DNA from: Pyrenopolyporus hunteri
Lineage: Eukaryota > Ascomycota > Sordariomycetes > Xylariales > Hypoxylaceae
DNA length: 64,000 nt
Assembly (NCBI GenBank): GCA_902806595.1
Contig: CADCXC010000011.1
Coordinates: forward strand, 620,001-684,000
Reading direction: 5' to 3'
In this document: piece by piece, positions 42,595 through 54,305 of the stretch
How positions within the stretch are numbered: position 1 is the first letter of the stretch
How the letters are laid out: each line of letters starts with the position of its first letter
Program-made: the position numbers and the translations under genes
The notes under the pieces: model-generated
The model's input: only the letters and a program-made list of their open reading frames with translations
Told to the model about the DNA's origin: nothing
Database searches by the model: none

Positions 42595-44669
42595 GTGGAG
42601 GTCGAGCAGGAGGAAGTAGACCTAGTGGTCTACCCCTAAGTACGAGTGCCGCCGCACTAGGACGCAGCGGGCGCGCAGCAGGGCTGCCGTCGAGTGTCTC
42701 ACAGTCAGGTATTCCGTCGCCGGCTCATACAATCTACCAACACCGTCCGTCAGGATCCACTTCGTCCCGAAAGCTGTCAGCGGGCTTCGCAACCGATGGC
42801 CCACCGTCTAGCCAGCCCACTACAGGATACTCATCCGTCACTGCATCAACCGCTCCTCGAGCCCCTGCCAGGGATGTGCCAGGCCCGTTAACCAGTCACC
42901 CCACTACGGCATCTTCTTCTATGTTTGCATCTGCATCCCGAGGCAGCTTCGACAGATACGCCTTAGGACCCCTTCGATCGTCCCAAACAACGGGTAACCT
43001 ACCCGCGCCATCCTACCAGAGGGACGCTCCTCGACCCTCGTTGCTCCCGGTGCCTAAGTCGTCCGTAGCAACAGAATCTACCCACACTCCCCCTCCTGCC
43101 ACGGTTCTTTCGCGCTTCAAAGCAGAAAACATCCCGCCCGGCCTCTCAACCAGTCTCGGTGGAAGGCACAGGGACAGTCTTGAGTTGCCTAGCACTAAGA
43201 AGCTACCCAGACGCACATCACCTGGCGCACGACAGAAGAGCAATCTTAACCCCGCTAGCACTCCCAGGCTACCAGAACAAGAATTATCGAGCGCACAGCC
43301 CGAAGGAAAGTTAACTACCGCAAAGAAAGAACTTCCTACTCTGAAGTCACGTCCCACAGAACAGGCACCGAAACAATTCGCAGAGCCAAAGCCTTCTATT
43401 CCAACTCTTCCTCGCGCGGAGCAAATTCCTAAGCAATCTACACAGCAGAAAAATAATACTCAACTCAATCTCCCTCGTGCGCAGCAGAAAGAGTCACTGC
43501 CCCCTTTCCCTTCTTTCCCTCGCGCCTCAGAGCATAAGAATACCCTACCTCAATCCCATTCTCAGCAACTACCGCGCCCGATGTTCAAATCAAAGGCCAA
43601 GAAGCAGCCGCCGCAGCAGCAGCAGCCACAAAGCGGCATCCCAAAGTCGCGCACCTTCGGCGTGTTCTCGAACCTGCGCGCTTCCCTCCCCGGCTTCACG
43701 CGCAACGAGGCGCGCCGCCAGCCTGCACCCACAATGGCTGCATCCGCAATGGCCGCCCCCCAGCAGCTCCAGCAGCAGCAGCAGCAGGGACATCAGGAAC
43801 AGCAGCAGACTACGAGCGGCAGCGCCACCACCAGCGCCACCACCAGCGGCGCCGCATCCCCATCCTCCGGGGACATCTCAGCGGGCACGACCCCGGCCGC
43901 GGCCGCGGCCGCGGCCACCGCTCCCGTGACCCCCAAGCCGGCCCGCCGCAACCCGCGCCTGATCTACTCGCCGCAGCCGGACGAGTACTGGACGGGGCGC
44001 TTCATGGCACTGCAGGACAAGCTGCGCAACGAGATGCTGCAGCCGGGCAACCTGCGCACCATCATCGCGGCGAACGCGGAGGCCGCGCGCGCCCAGGACG
44101 GCAGCATCTCCAGCGCCGATACCGATACCAATACCAAGCCCAAGCTCGACGCGGGGCTGCCGACATCGAACACCATCGCCTGCCTGCCTCGCGCCCAGAC
44201 CGACGGCGCAGGATCCGCGCCCGCGTCCGCGTCCGAGTCCCTGCAGCAAGCCGCGGCGGAGCTCACGAGCGACGACAAGCGCACGCGCCGCGTGTTCATC
44301 CACCTCGAGGCCCTATGCGCGACGAACGAGGCGCTCGACAACATGCACGCGTACCAGCAGGCGTACGCGCGCCGCTTCAACAAGCCGCACCTGCTCCCGT
44401 GGGGCGGTACCATGGAGGACAAGGAGCCGGGCCCCGTCGCCGGCGCGAGCACGGCCACCAGCACCGTCACCGGCACTACCTCCGGCACTAGCACCCGCGC
44501 CAGCACCGCGAACACCGGCGGCAAGGACAAGGAGAAGGAGAAGGAGAGGACCAGGGACAGCGGCAAGGGCAAGGGCTGGGTCGGCCGTATCTTCAGCGGC
44601 GGTAATAACAAGGACAACAACAACAACAACCAGGGCAGCGGCAAAAAGAAGGGCGGTTCTGCGCAGTAG
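42417..44669 (+). CDS. Long intrinsically disordered protein of unknown function (about 750 aa)
   Basis: An open frame; the first ATG in frame is 42417 (MAPPPQHTPTAAGA). Most of it is Ser/Pro/Gln/Thr-rich with Gln runs (QLQQQQQQGHQEQQQ) and an Ala run. Three islands look conserved: RNPRLIYSPQPDEYWTGRFM with a helix KLRNEML; a helical block RRVFIHLEALCATNEALDNM to RRFNKPHLLPWG; and a basic tail GKGKGWVGRIFSGG. I do not recognise a named domain. From about 43600 to the stop, third positions are strongly GC, unlike the first ~1.2 kb. The protein could be a scaffold or regulator; no function is assigned. Confidence 0.75.
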   Translation: MAPPPQHTPTAAGAQHQQGQTRSGETDTSTPTPASRHRGTMPPGGSERTGRGRGVAGAVGGGRAGGSRPSGLPLSTSAAALGRSGRAAGLPSSVSQSGIPSPAHTIYQHRPSGSTSSRKLSAGFATDGPPSSQPTTGYSSVTASTAPRAPARDVPGPLTSHPTTASSSMFASASRGSFDRYALGPLRSSQTTGNLPAPSYQRDAPRPSLLPVPKSSVATESTHTPPPATVLSRFKAENIPPGLSTSLGGRHRDSLELPSTKKLPRRTSPGARQKSNLNPASTPRLPEQELSSAQPEGKLTTAKKELPTLKSRPTEQAPKQFAEPKPSIPTLPRAEQIPKQSTQQKNNTQLNLPRAQQKESLPPFPSFPRASEHKNTLPQSHSQQLPRPMFKSKAKKQPPQQQQPQSGIPKSRTFGVFSNLRASLPGFTRNEARRQPAPTMAASAMAAPQQLQQQQQQGHQEQQQTTSGSATTSATTSGAASPSSGDISAGTTPAAAAAAATAPVTPKPARRNPRLIYSPQPDEYWTGRFMALQDKLRNEMLQPGNLRTIIAANAEAARAQDGSISSADTDTNTKPKLDAGLPTSNTIACLPRAQTDGAGSAPASASESLQQAAAELTSDDKRTRRVFIHLEALCATNEALDNMHAYQQAYARRFNKPHLLPWGGTMEDKEPGPVAGASTATSTVTGTTSGTSTRASTANTGGKDKEKEKERTRDSGKGKGWVGRIFSGGNNKDNNNNNQGSGKKKGGSAQ

Positions 44670-45455
44670 AAGACGGGAAACTTTGCTCTGGCACGCTGCG
44701 ACTCTCGGTCGAAGACGATTCTCGCGAGTTAAAACTCAACCCTATTCCGGTCTGTTTCGTTTCGTTTCGGTTCGGTTCGTCTGGCGTTTCTACCGGTTCT
44801 GCCTTTTGCTTATACTACTTCTTCCCCCTACTTTGCAATACGAGTTGGAATGGATGGATGTACGAGAGGCTTTCCAGAAGAACGCCTGGGTATCATATTT
44901 TGGTGATACCCCTTCAGCAAGGTCCACCTGATTTATGAGAAAAACTCCGGGAAGCAGAAACGACTGCTCGTATCTGGAAGCATTAGTTAGGCCTGTGTAC
45001 CTAAGGTCATAATAAGAGGGACAGACCTCCTGGATTGTACGATATTGCTAGGCGTTGGGAATAGGCGTGCTTGGCCTGGTCATGATAAGTCATGAGTAAT
45101 GAATAATGAGAACAGCTCGTTAATAAGAAGTCAAACCGAGATACTATTATATTCTCTCGTGCTCGTCTCGTCTCGAAATCTATGCAATTCTAGGCTGAAA
45201 CAGCCTTGTATCCGTCCGTGGTAATCGTGACAAGTTTTATAAAGGACCGTAAACCGTACTTTTTTCATGTCACTAACCGTGCCGCGCCAATGCTTTTTCC
45301 GCTGTATCCTAATGCAGGCCTGTAAGCCGTAGAACTCCTATACCTACCAGGCACCGAATGCTGCGAACTACCAAATCTAAGTAACGGAATAAGCCTGTAC
45401 CTAGACAAAGAAAACAGGCCAGCTAATTAGTCGTATTAGTTTACCGCCTGCATCG
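44670..45455. other. 3' spacer between convergent genes
   Basis: TTTCGTTTCGGTTCGGTTCG microrepeats at about 44758-44780. No gene seen. Confidence 0.5.
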
Positions 45456-46981
45456 TCATTTCGCCGCCTCGTTGGCGTTGTTGCTCGCTTCGTTCGCCTT
45501 CTTGCGGGATTTCATGAAGTCCTTGATCTGCTCGACTTTAGTGGTAAAGAAAATACCCTTCTTGTCGTTGCGCCAGGCGCAAACACCGATGTTGTCCGCG
45601 AAGTCGGCGACTGCCTTGTACTCCTTGTACTCGTCGAACTCCTTGAAGAGATACCCGTTGTGAGTGGATATACGCTCCGTGTCGAGCTGCCAGAGGCGGA
45701 TCTGGTCGATGACGACAGGCGGCAATACTGGCTTGTTGGTGGCTGCCGCATGTCGATACATTTGCTCGTCGGCGTGTGTCGACAAGTACGAGACGATCTG
45801 GTCCGCCGTAATGCCGTGGCTAACAGCCTTTTTGATAGACTTACGCGTCAGGTGGCCCGACACGAGGCCTTTGAAGCGGAATTTGAGGTCCGAGAAGAGA
45901 GCCAACACAGCTATTTGCAGCGGAGAGTGCACATACGCATACATTCGGAAGTTGGTCTCGAGAATAATAGTGCACTTGTCTCGCTCGTCTGTGCTGGCAT
46001 TGGTCGCTGCTGAAAAGCCTGCGCTGACGCTTCGAAGCGCTGTCTCGTTGCTGGTCAGAGTTGTCGCTAAACGGGTAGGAAAGAACTGGTGAGTATTGTG
46101 TTGGGGGATGTAGATGAGACCAAAGTCGATGAGAACGGGTAGCATATTGCGCCGGCTTTCTGTGAGGGCGTCGGTGCTATACGCACGCCCAAACTCGAGG
46201 GAAGCTAACATGAAGAAAAAAGACAGCATATCGACGCCGTCCATATCAGACCGGGTCCCGTTCGCATTGGCGGCGTCAATAGCCTCTAGCCAGAGGAGTA
46301 ATAAAGCCCAAACTTGAGCATTAGCTTCCTGTAACAGGAAGGAAAAGCCGATATGCGTGATCTTGAGTTCCCCGTCCCTGCGTTCAACTAGGCGGCCAGC
46401 CATAAGGAGATCTTTGACAGACTGCTTAGGTCCGCTGGAGCCCGTCTGAACAGTGGTCAAGCCGGTAGCCGAGACGACGTAATGGAGTATGTCGTCCCAT
46501 TTTTTCCTCGCATACCTATCCAGGAAAGCATGGTCAACCTCGCTGGGAATGGGCTGTGTTGATGGCACACCGAAGGAGTTGTGGTCGCCCCCGCCTTCTA
46601 ATGCAAGTCGCAAGCTATTCTTGAAGTTCACGGTAAGGCTCAAGGACTGGGGCTGAATTATGTGGAGAGATCGAAGGATAGCAATAGCTTGGTCCTTTTC
46701 GCGGGTTGCGGACGGTTTGACCCACAGGTCAAGGTCGGAGAGGAGTAGAGGGGTCGGCGAGTAGAGGATGGCCATTACAATAGTCTTCGCTATGTTTTCG
46801 AGATCAGCAAGCAGTTCGATCTTGAGTAGGGTTGTGCGGGCATCGTGGCGCTCTTACCCATATGAGGGAGCATGCGCCGGAAAATGGCGAAGGCAGTAGA
46901 GGGCTGTAGGTAGAGTTTCCTGAATGTTGTCCCCGGCAGCTGCTCTAGATATAGAGAGAGGGAGTTTGTGTTGGCCGCCAT
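45456..46981 (-). CDS. TFB2: TFIIH core subunit Tfb2/p52 (485 aa)
   Basis: Exons 46981-46858 and 46789-45456 on the minus strand; a phase 1 junction rebuilds RMLPHMAKTIVMAILY. The start MAANTNSLSLYLEQLPGTTF matches the Tfb2 N-terminus; an alternative non-ATG frame extension upstream was rejected. Family blocks are visible: DLDLWVKPSATREKDQAIAI, WDDILHYVV, HIGFSFLLQEANAQVW, GRAYSTDALTESRRNMLPVL, and the C-terminal winged-helix/Tfb5-binding region from about TNKPVLPPVVIDQIRLWQLD to FAWRN-like CAWRNDKKGIFFTT. Tfb2 anchors the XPB ATPase (Ssl2) in TFIIH for promoter opening and nucleotide excision repair. The C-terminal tail is Asn/Ala/Glu-rich and disordered. Confidence 0.96.
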
Positions 46982-48196
46982 GGTGAAGATACACCTAGTC
47001 AATCGTAGCTAGACCTGCTAAGACGATCGTAAGGGCGCGCTTCGCAGAGCGCCGAAGCCCAGTTGCGGCTCCGACGAGGAAGAGAACTTGAGGCTATCGA
47101 TCACGGCTCAAATAAAAAATAAACACAAAATAAAAATTGACAGTGGGATGGTTTGGGTATGCCGTTTCGGTTTGGGTTTGGCTGTGGAATAAGAGATCTC
47201 GGCAGAATGATGAAATGGTAAAAGGACGAGCGCGGCGGTGGGATGAGGTGAAAGAAGCTCGGCCTCGGTCTTGCCTTCGATGTCGCAAGCCGCGAAGAGA
47301 CGCGGTACTCTTCTTTAGCACATGCGTCATGTACAGTACTTCAAGGTACGTACTATCAGATAAGGTCACGTGCACGTGTTTGGCTCGATACATAGTACGT
47401 AGGTACATATCATACAGTCATAGGATCTCACGCACATTTTGCATTTGCATCTTGTTTGTGCGGAGATTGCGCCTGCTTCTCTTCTAGACAAGATCTGTGA
47501 TTTAAGGTTCTGCGCAGTGAGTACCTAGATACCTGGCACACAGGTAGTTCTAAGTTCCCACAGGTTAGGTACCTACATCCTGGTTGGTATTGTAGGTTCA
47601 GTTACGAATCAATGACAAGAGATATGTACGGCTTTGTAGGCTTAGCGGTCCCCTGATACCGCCTAGAAAGTTTATATAATTGAAACGGCACCTTCTAGCT
47701 ACCTTGGATAGGTACAGGTACCTCGAAAATCACCCAAAATGACCTAGCAGGAGGTAAAAGGAAAAGAAAAATGAGGCAAAAAAAAAAAAAAAAAAAAGGA
47801 TCTTGCTTTCTTTAAAAACCCTCCATCTTTCTTCATTTATTTTCATTTTAAGATCACATATTCTATTGCAACCGGGTGAGATTGCTAATGACTTACCCAA
47901 ACCACTAAGAAACCCGATTTCCCAGCACCGGGTCCGCATAGAAACTTCAACCATATTCTTCGAATGTTGGGCCTATTTATCTCCTGTCATGACCTGCGAT
48001 CCGTCATTGATTCCAGACGAGCGGCCAACTTACGACTCATCATCCCCCAAGCAGTTTCTCTACGGAAATGTTCGGAATATTATTAGATCTAACAGCATAG
48101 TATATACGTTGCTCGTTACAGAGGGCCGTCAACCATGTAACTGGCTTGCCCGGTTACCCATCCGATTCCCTCACAGGTAATTCGCTAGTACGGATG
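46982..48196. promoter_or_regulatory. TFB2 promoter region with tandem CACGTG E-boxes
   Basis: TCACGTGCACGTG holds two abutting CACGTG sites at 47367-47372 and 47373-47378, about 390 bp upstream of TFB2. An A-homopolymer (about 19) occurs near 47779-47797. The rest has no gene; 48000-48196 is the 3' flank of the bZIP gene. Confidence 0.5.
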
Positions 48197-49616
48197 TCAG
48201 TATACCGCGAACGGCCTAGTGCTCGTTGTCCAACCGTCTACTAGTATGTTGATAGACTCTGGTCTCCACCTCGGACCATCCCCGAAGCAAACCGCTTGGC
48301 GCGTCATAATCTGCATAAGTTGCCGCATGTAAACCACGTGCTCCTGGACGAGGGCCTGGCCCTTCAGCGCAGCTTCGAATACGGGGTACTCATCGCGGAG
48401 GACCTCGCGCAACCGCTTCTCGAAATCTAGCGGCGTCAGGAAGTCATCCTTGCAGATGCCATTCTTCTGGAGCTGGTCGCCCAGCGCCGAGCCGAGTCGG
48501 ACGATCAGGTTCGGATCCAAGAAACTCTGCTTCGAGTGTAAGTTACTATACTCACGTGTGGTGCAAATGCATCCTTGGAAGAAAGGAGTGTAGGTATGAC
48601 GGGGGGGAAGAACTCTATCCGGGTTACGTTACCCTTATCTCCTCCCAGTACTGTTCATTCGCAAGCTGAAAGGAACCATAACGCCGGAAGGCGAGTCGCG
48701 CGTGCATCAAGCGCATAACCTGCGGCAGGGCTAGACGCGTCGCCGAAAGAGACCACTGTCTGACGACGACTTCCACAGCCACAGGCGGAGGCGTGGATGA
48801 TGAGACAATGGCACGGAGCGCTTGGAAGCCGAAAGCCAGTGCCGCCCAGTACATCTGACCAGCCAAGGTATAGGCCTTGGCGCCTAGGTAGGGCATGATA
48901 TCTGGAGGAGGGTCCGCGATGTGGATAGCTCTATCTGGTTCGAAGGAGGTCATCGCAGTCACCGTATCGATCATATCTCCCCCGGTAAGATCTAAGCTTG
49001 GTGTAGACGTATCTACATCGTTACCCAACATTTCATAGTCGGTAGGTGAGACGTAAGCTCCCGAATTCGTAGCTGGGAAGAATTGTGGCCAGTTATCTGC
49101 CGCCTCATCCGCAAAGAAAGGCATTACGGGCCCAAACCTGCTGTTATCACTCCGAGGCGGCGTAGGAACTGCATATGCTGGACTGTCATTAGAAGTAGTA
49201 CTCGACCGACCCGAATCGTCCGAATCTGCACTCGCTGATGCGTTTGATCTGCGTTCAAGCCCAGGGCCTGGAATGCCGGCTACCCCGCGAGCATCCGCGA
49301 TCGCCAGCGACAAGGAGGGGCTCTTCCGGCCCTCAGCATCGCATATCGCGGTGATGACCCTGCGGAGTTTGCGGTTCTCATTCTCCAGGTTCCGGATCAT
49401 GTCGATCTGTCTTTGCCTGAATGCTCGCTGGGCCAGCTTGCCCCTTTCCCGACGTGCCTACGACATAGCAGTTGGCATTGGACCTAACCGACGTATACAA
49501 AGTCTTAGGTACTCGAGGAGGATGAATGGGGTTGTTGGCAGCCTTACCGCGATGTAGTCCGGCGCATCCGCCTTCGTCGGATTCGACGACCCCTTAGGCT
49601 CTCTTGGCTCCACCAT
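48197..49616 (-). CDS. bZIP transcription factor with DUF3425 domain (407 aa)
   Basis: Exons 49616-49548, 49457-48633 and 48526-48197, all phase 0. The basic region is split by the first intron: DAPDYIA joins ARRERGKLAQRAFRQRQIDM, an N-x-x-A-Q-x-A-F-R-x-R-like fungal AP-1 variant with the asparagine replaced by lysine-leucine context. A leucine zipper IRNLENENRKLRRVITAI follows. After a Ser-rich linker the C-terminal half (YLGAKAYTLAGQMYWAALAF, and LREVLRDEYPVFEAALKGQA to WRPESINILVDGW) fits the DUF3425 domain that accompanies many fungal bZIP factors, some involved in secondary metabolism or stress. Targets are unknown. Splicing of the last intron (48632-48527) is inferred from frame. Confidence 0.87.
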
Positions 49617-51236
49617 TGCGGATAAATGAATACCTGGGTAGGTAAGTACTCGAAGTTTTGACGGTCCTTTTGGGATTAGATCACTTTCGTCATCGGTTAG
49701 AAAACTTAATACATTTCAACTCTTCCAACAATCAGAACGTTTGAGAAAAAGTCACTACATCTGACAAAAAGTTTCATCGAGACTCCTATTAAACTGTACC
49801 GTCGAACTTCTTCATCTGTCAGCTTAATTAGTCAGCTGTTCTAAATATAGATGCCGTATAATTACGTTATCCTCGCAGTCAGTTACCTCAATAGGTCCCC
49901 ATTCCCCTTCCTTCTCCGCGGCAGGGCAGACCTAGATTACCGCGATCTCACTCATGAACCTACTACAACCATCTTCGGAGATCCACTAGGTATTAACTAG
50001 GGCGATCCATGTTTTACTACAGTTCTATGATAATACTCGATGACTTGCGACGTTGATAATTCCTTTGATGAAACATTACCTAGCCTAAATAACGTGTAAT
50101 GTTTTTAGCAGGCGTCTCAATAGTTTTTGCGTTGCTTACCGAAGATAGGCGCGTACTTCAAATCACACTCTACCTAAGGTCTCTCTTCCTCAGGTAGGGC
50201 ACTCATATGGAGAATTCATTTTACATAAAGACATCAATAAGTACGACGACGACCGGCTTCTATCTTATTGCCAATACCCTTCTCACGCTACCCTTCAGCC
50301 TCACAAACTAGCCTCGGTTGGAAGGCCGAGCGATACTTATAAGGTCAGTCTCATATCGTCCCAGTTGAGCATAGTCTATTTGCTACTACTACGCAAAAGA
50401 GGATCAAGCTTCCTTTCATTACAACAAGACATTACTTATACCGTAATATTACCACGGGCCTGGGATTGGATAGAGATAATCGATTACAATAGGCAGCTTA
50501 AAGCAGCAAGCACCTAAGAGCAGACTAGGATCAGTCCACATTTTATGAAAAATCCCACAGTCATTGGATATCAATTATTCGGGAATCGGGATCTCCCTTT
50601 CATGGCATTCGGGAAGATGTAATTAGCGGCTATCAGAGGCCGCCGAGTATGTAGGCGGCCATACGGACCTTATAAATATCAACATCAATTAGGTAGGTTT
50701 GGCCCAAGGCTACAAAAACCCGGTATCGGATCATAGAAGCATCTGAGAGGACTCTAACTTATCACGTTCGAAGCCCTATCCAGCATGGTATTACCAACAA
50801 GTCCATCGCCGGCCCATTCATCCCAAACTATACCGGTTTCGGGAACTGTATGCGGCTACTCCCCCGCAATTGGCGTTCGCGGCGCATAAGGAGGGGGAAT
50901 ACCAAGAGATACCAAGATCTTCCTATCATCGCTATAGCAGATAAACTCATCCGAGAGAAAGAGGGGACAACGCCGCGGGACTGAGCCTAGGGTTTCGGAC
51001 TGAGAGCGGCGAGAGGAGTTCTTATCATCGTACTAGGATCATACTGTTGCTAATTGGTCGTGAAGTCTGTCCCATACGCATCACCACGTCATTTGCAGTT
51101 GAGACTATCAAGTAGTCGGGAATATCTAAACCATCAATATCAAGTTGTGCTCTTGGCTCCTTGTATTTAACCCTACGCTGTGATCGCGAAGAGTTCTGCG
51201 CAACATGAATTCCTCACCATCTATATACCCGCCATC
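49617..51236. other. 1.6-kb gene-free AT-rich block between bZIP and amine oxidase genes
   Basis: Divergent promoter region of the two genes. No gene-like frame; many TA steps. Confidence 0.5.
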
Positions 51237-53681
51237 ATGGTTTCTGCAATCTCCGACACCGTTCCGCATCCCTTCGACCCGTTGAGTCTGGATGAAATCC
51301 GGTCCGCCATCAACGTTGTCAAGAAAGCGCACGGTGAGGTTTTCTTCAATGTCGTCTCACTCCACGAGCCGCGTAAGGCGGAAATGACAAAATGGCTTGC
51401 GGGCTTGGCCGATGCTCCTCGGCCGGCTAGGATTGCGGATGTCGTCGTGATTGCCCCGGGCGGAAAGGTATACGATGGGCTGGTTGACCTCGCGTCCGGA
51501 ACGATAGCAAAATGGGAATTGTTAGAAGGGCTACAGCCTATAGTCAGTACCGGACCACTAATTTAATAAGGCTGCTGCTTACATTAAAATCCAGATAACT
51601 ATGGAAGAGCTCGTGATCGTTGAGCATGTCTGCCGGAAAGACCCCAAAGTCATCGAGCAATGTGAGATTAGCGGGATCCCCAAGGAGGATATGCACAAAG
51701 TTTACTGCGACCCCTGGACAATCGGATATGACGAGAGGCACGGCAATAAGATTCGACTCCAGCAAGCGCTAATGTACTATCGGCCCAACATCGATGACTG
51801 CCAGTACCAGTATCCTCTGGATTTCTGCCCTATCTACGACGCGGAGAAAAAGGAGATCATCAGCATCGATATTCCGAAGGTGCGGCGGCCGCTGAGCAAG
51901 GTCGCGCCGATCAACTACCACCCCGCCGCCGTTGAAAAAGAAGGCGGCTACCGAAAGGACTTGAAGCCTATTAACATAACTCAACCTGAAGGCGTGTCAT
52001 TCACTATGAACGACCGAGAAATAAGTTGGCAGAACTGGAAGTTCCATATTGGCTTCAACTACCGGGAAGGCATCGTCCTCAATAACATTACATACAACGA
52101 CAAGGGAACTGTTCGCCCAATCTTCTACCGGCTCTCCTTGGCGGAGATGGTAGTACCCTAGTAAGATCTCCGACCTCCTGAACGAATATCCATTGACCAT
52201 TAATAAAGTGGGAACCCCGAACATCCTCACCAACGTAAACACGCCTTTGACCTCGGAGAGTATGGTGCTGGATACATGGCAAACAGTCTTGCGTTGGGCT
52301 GCGATTGCAAGGGATCCATTCACTACCTAGATGCGCATTTTCCTACACGGACTGGTAGCATTCGCACTATAAAGAATGCCATATGTATCCATGAGGAAGA
52401 TAGCGGTATATTATTCAAGCACACCGATTTCAGGGACGAGTCAGTCATCGTCACTAGAGCGCGTAAGCTTGTCATCCAACAGATCTTTACCGCCGCCAAC
52501 TACGAATACGCCATTCAGGTTAGTCTTCAATCATGGTACCAGTATCAGCAAATTTCTAACTGGAAGCAGTGGATTTTTCACGTGAGACACTATAAAGGGG
52601 TATCGTGCGGTGTTTACAATACTGACTTCAATCCCAGCAAGACGGCACTATCCAACCGGAGATTAAACTTACCGGTATTCTAAATACTTATGCCATGAAC
52701 CCCGACGAGGACACTAAAGGCTGGGGAACTCAGGTATATCCAGGTAAGCTGGGACAGCAAAACACGATACCTACCGGTTACCAAGCTCCTATTGTAAACG
52801 TCGATGGCTAATGGGAACCGAAAGGTGTTAATGCACATAACCACCAACATCTATTCTGCCTCCGGGTAGACGCCAACGTAGACGGGCCAAATAACACGGT
52901 CTTCATGACGGATGCGGTGCCGTCTGACGCACCGGTTGGTAGTCCGGAGAATTATTACGGTAACGCGTTCTACGCCAAGCGAACGAAGCTAGACACGACC
53001 GGCAAGGCGGCCACAGACTACGACGGCGCCACGAGCCGTACCTGGGACATCTGCAATACGAGCAAGTTGCATCCTTACAGCAAGAAACCGGCGAGCTATA
53101 AGCTAGTTAGTCGAGAAGCGCCTAGGTTACTTCCGAAGGAGGGCTCGCTTGTCTGGAAGAGGGCCGGATTTGCCAGACACACGGTGTTTGTAACGAAGTG
53201 TAAGTCAGCATATGCTCCCTTTTTGCTCCCCCCATCTCTTAAATATAGGGGATCCTAACCGAGCGGCAAAATTTCAGACAGGGACGACCAACTATGGCCA
53301 GCAGGCCGACACGTCCCTCAGACGTCCGGCGAGCCGTCGCTCGGGCTGCCGGAGTGGGTCGGGGACGGCACGGAGTCGATCGACGACACGGACGTGGTGC
53401 TCTGGCACACGTTCGGGGTGACTCACATCCCGGCCCCAGAGGACTTCCCGGTGATGCCCGTCGAGCCCATCACGCTGCTCCTGCGCCCGCGCAACTTCTT
53501 CGCCAACAACCCCGTCCTCGACGTCCCGCCCAGCTACGCCAGCACCCCGAGCCAGGTGGCGGCGAACGGCGCTGGCGTCACCGACGCGACGGATCGGATG
53601 AGCAGGCTTGCTTTCAACAACGGTGGCGCTGCGGGGAGTTGCTGCGCTGGGAAAGAGACGAATGGGACAAACGGCTGCTGA
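51237..53681 (+). CDS. Copper amine oxidase (topaquinone type, 692 aa, seven exons)
   Basis: Exons 51237-51542, 51595-52160, 52209-52518, 52570-52581, 52638-52743, 52825-53199 and 53278-53681; total 2079 nt in one frame. The enzyme oxidises primary amines to aldehydes with release of NH3 and H2O2. Catalytic Asp is D305 in HAFDLGEYGAGYM. The topaquinone precursor is Y389 in AANYEYAIQ. Copper ligands are H440 and H442 (NAHNHQHLFCLR) and H608 (GVTHIPAPEDFPVMP). The 12-nt exon encodes only WIFH between NYEYAIQ and QDGTIQPEIKL, and both flanking introns have CTAAC- or CTGAC-like branch sites. The first donor is the unusual GTCAGT. Length fits the family. No C-terminal peroxisomal signal is seen (ends NGTNGC). 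Confidence 0.93.
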
Positions 53682-54305
53682 GCCAACGGCTCGATGCGCC
53701 GAGATGACAGGCAGGGTGGTCACAGGATAACAAGATAATTATACGTGTTGGTAAGACTAGGGTATGTAACTATGAAACTATATGCGCATAATAAAGCGGC
53801 TATTTGATGATCACGATAATATCCACCGTCGGAACCGGCGAAGGGATATCTGATCACGGAGAGGGTGTACGGAGGAAGGAAATGGGTAGGTAGATAGATA
53901 GACATGTCGGCGTAGCTACCAAGTTAGCAGTTAAATATGAATGAGCGTAGGGTTTTAGATATAAAACGACGCCATGTTGACTTACCTCATAGGTGATGGC
54001 TCTTAGCTCAGTATAAGAATAGGATACCTAGCACCCCTGAAGTTCACGAGAAGGAGAATTTGAGAAACCCCTCATATAAAATAAGAAGCAGGAAGAAAGT
54101 AGATGTAATTAATATATATATTATATGAGAGCAACGTTAATTACCGCAAAACGTTGAACTCGAATATTTCTTCGTCGCATAACCCCTAAGCGCCGATGAG
54201 GTCACCCGGAGGCCGTGAAGATACAATCACTAACCCTTCGTTATTTCCCTTTGTGTTCAAATCCATCCTTATCGTATAGTCTTGCTTCACGCAGTTTCTA
54301 AGGAT
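53682..54305. other. 3' spacer between convergent genes
   Basis: AT-rich, no gene seen. Confidence 0.5.

Noticed and set aside
43964..44644. Minus-strand 226-codon frame
   Set aside because: Antisense shadow of the GC-rich repetitive part of the disordered protein.
51237..53681. Initial reading of the amine oxidase as a pseudogene
   Set aside because: Six short introns, one around a 12-nt exon, rebuild a complete 692-residue enzyme with all catalytic residues.
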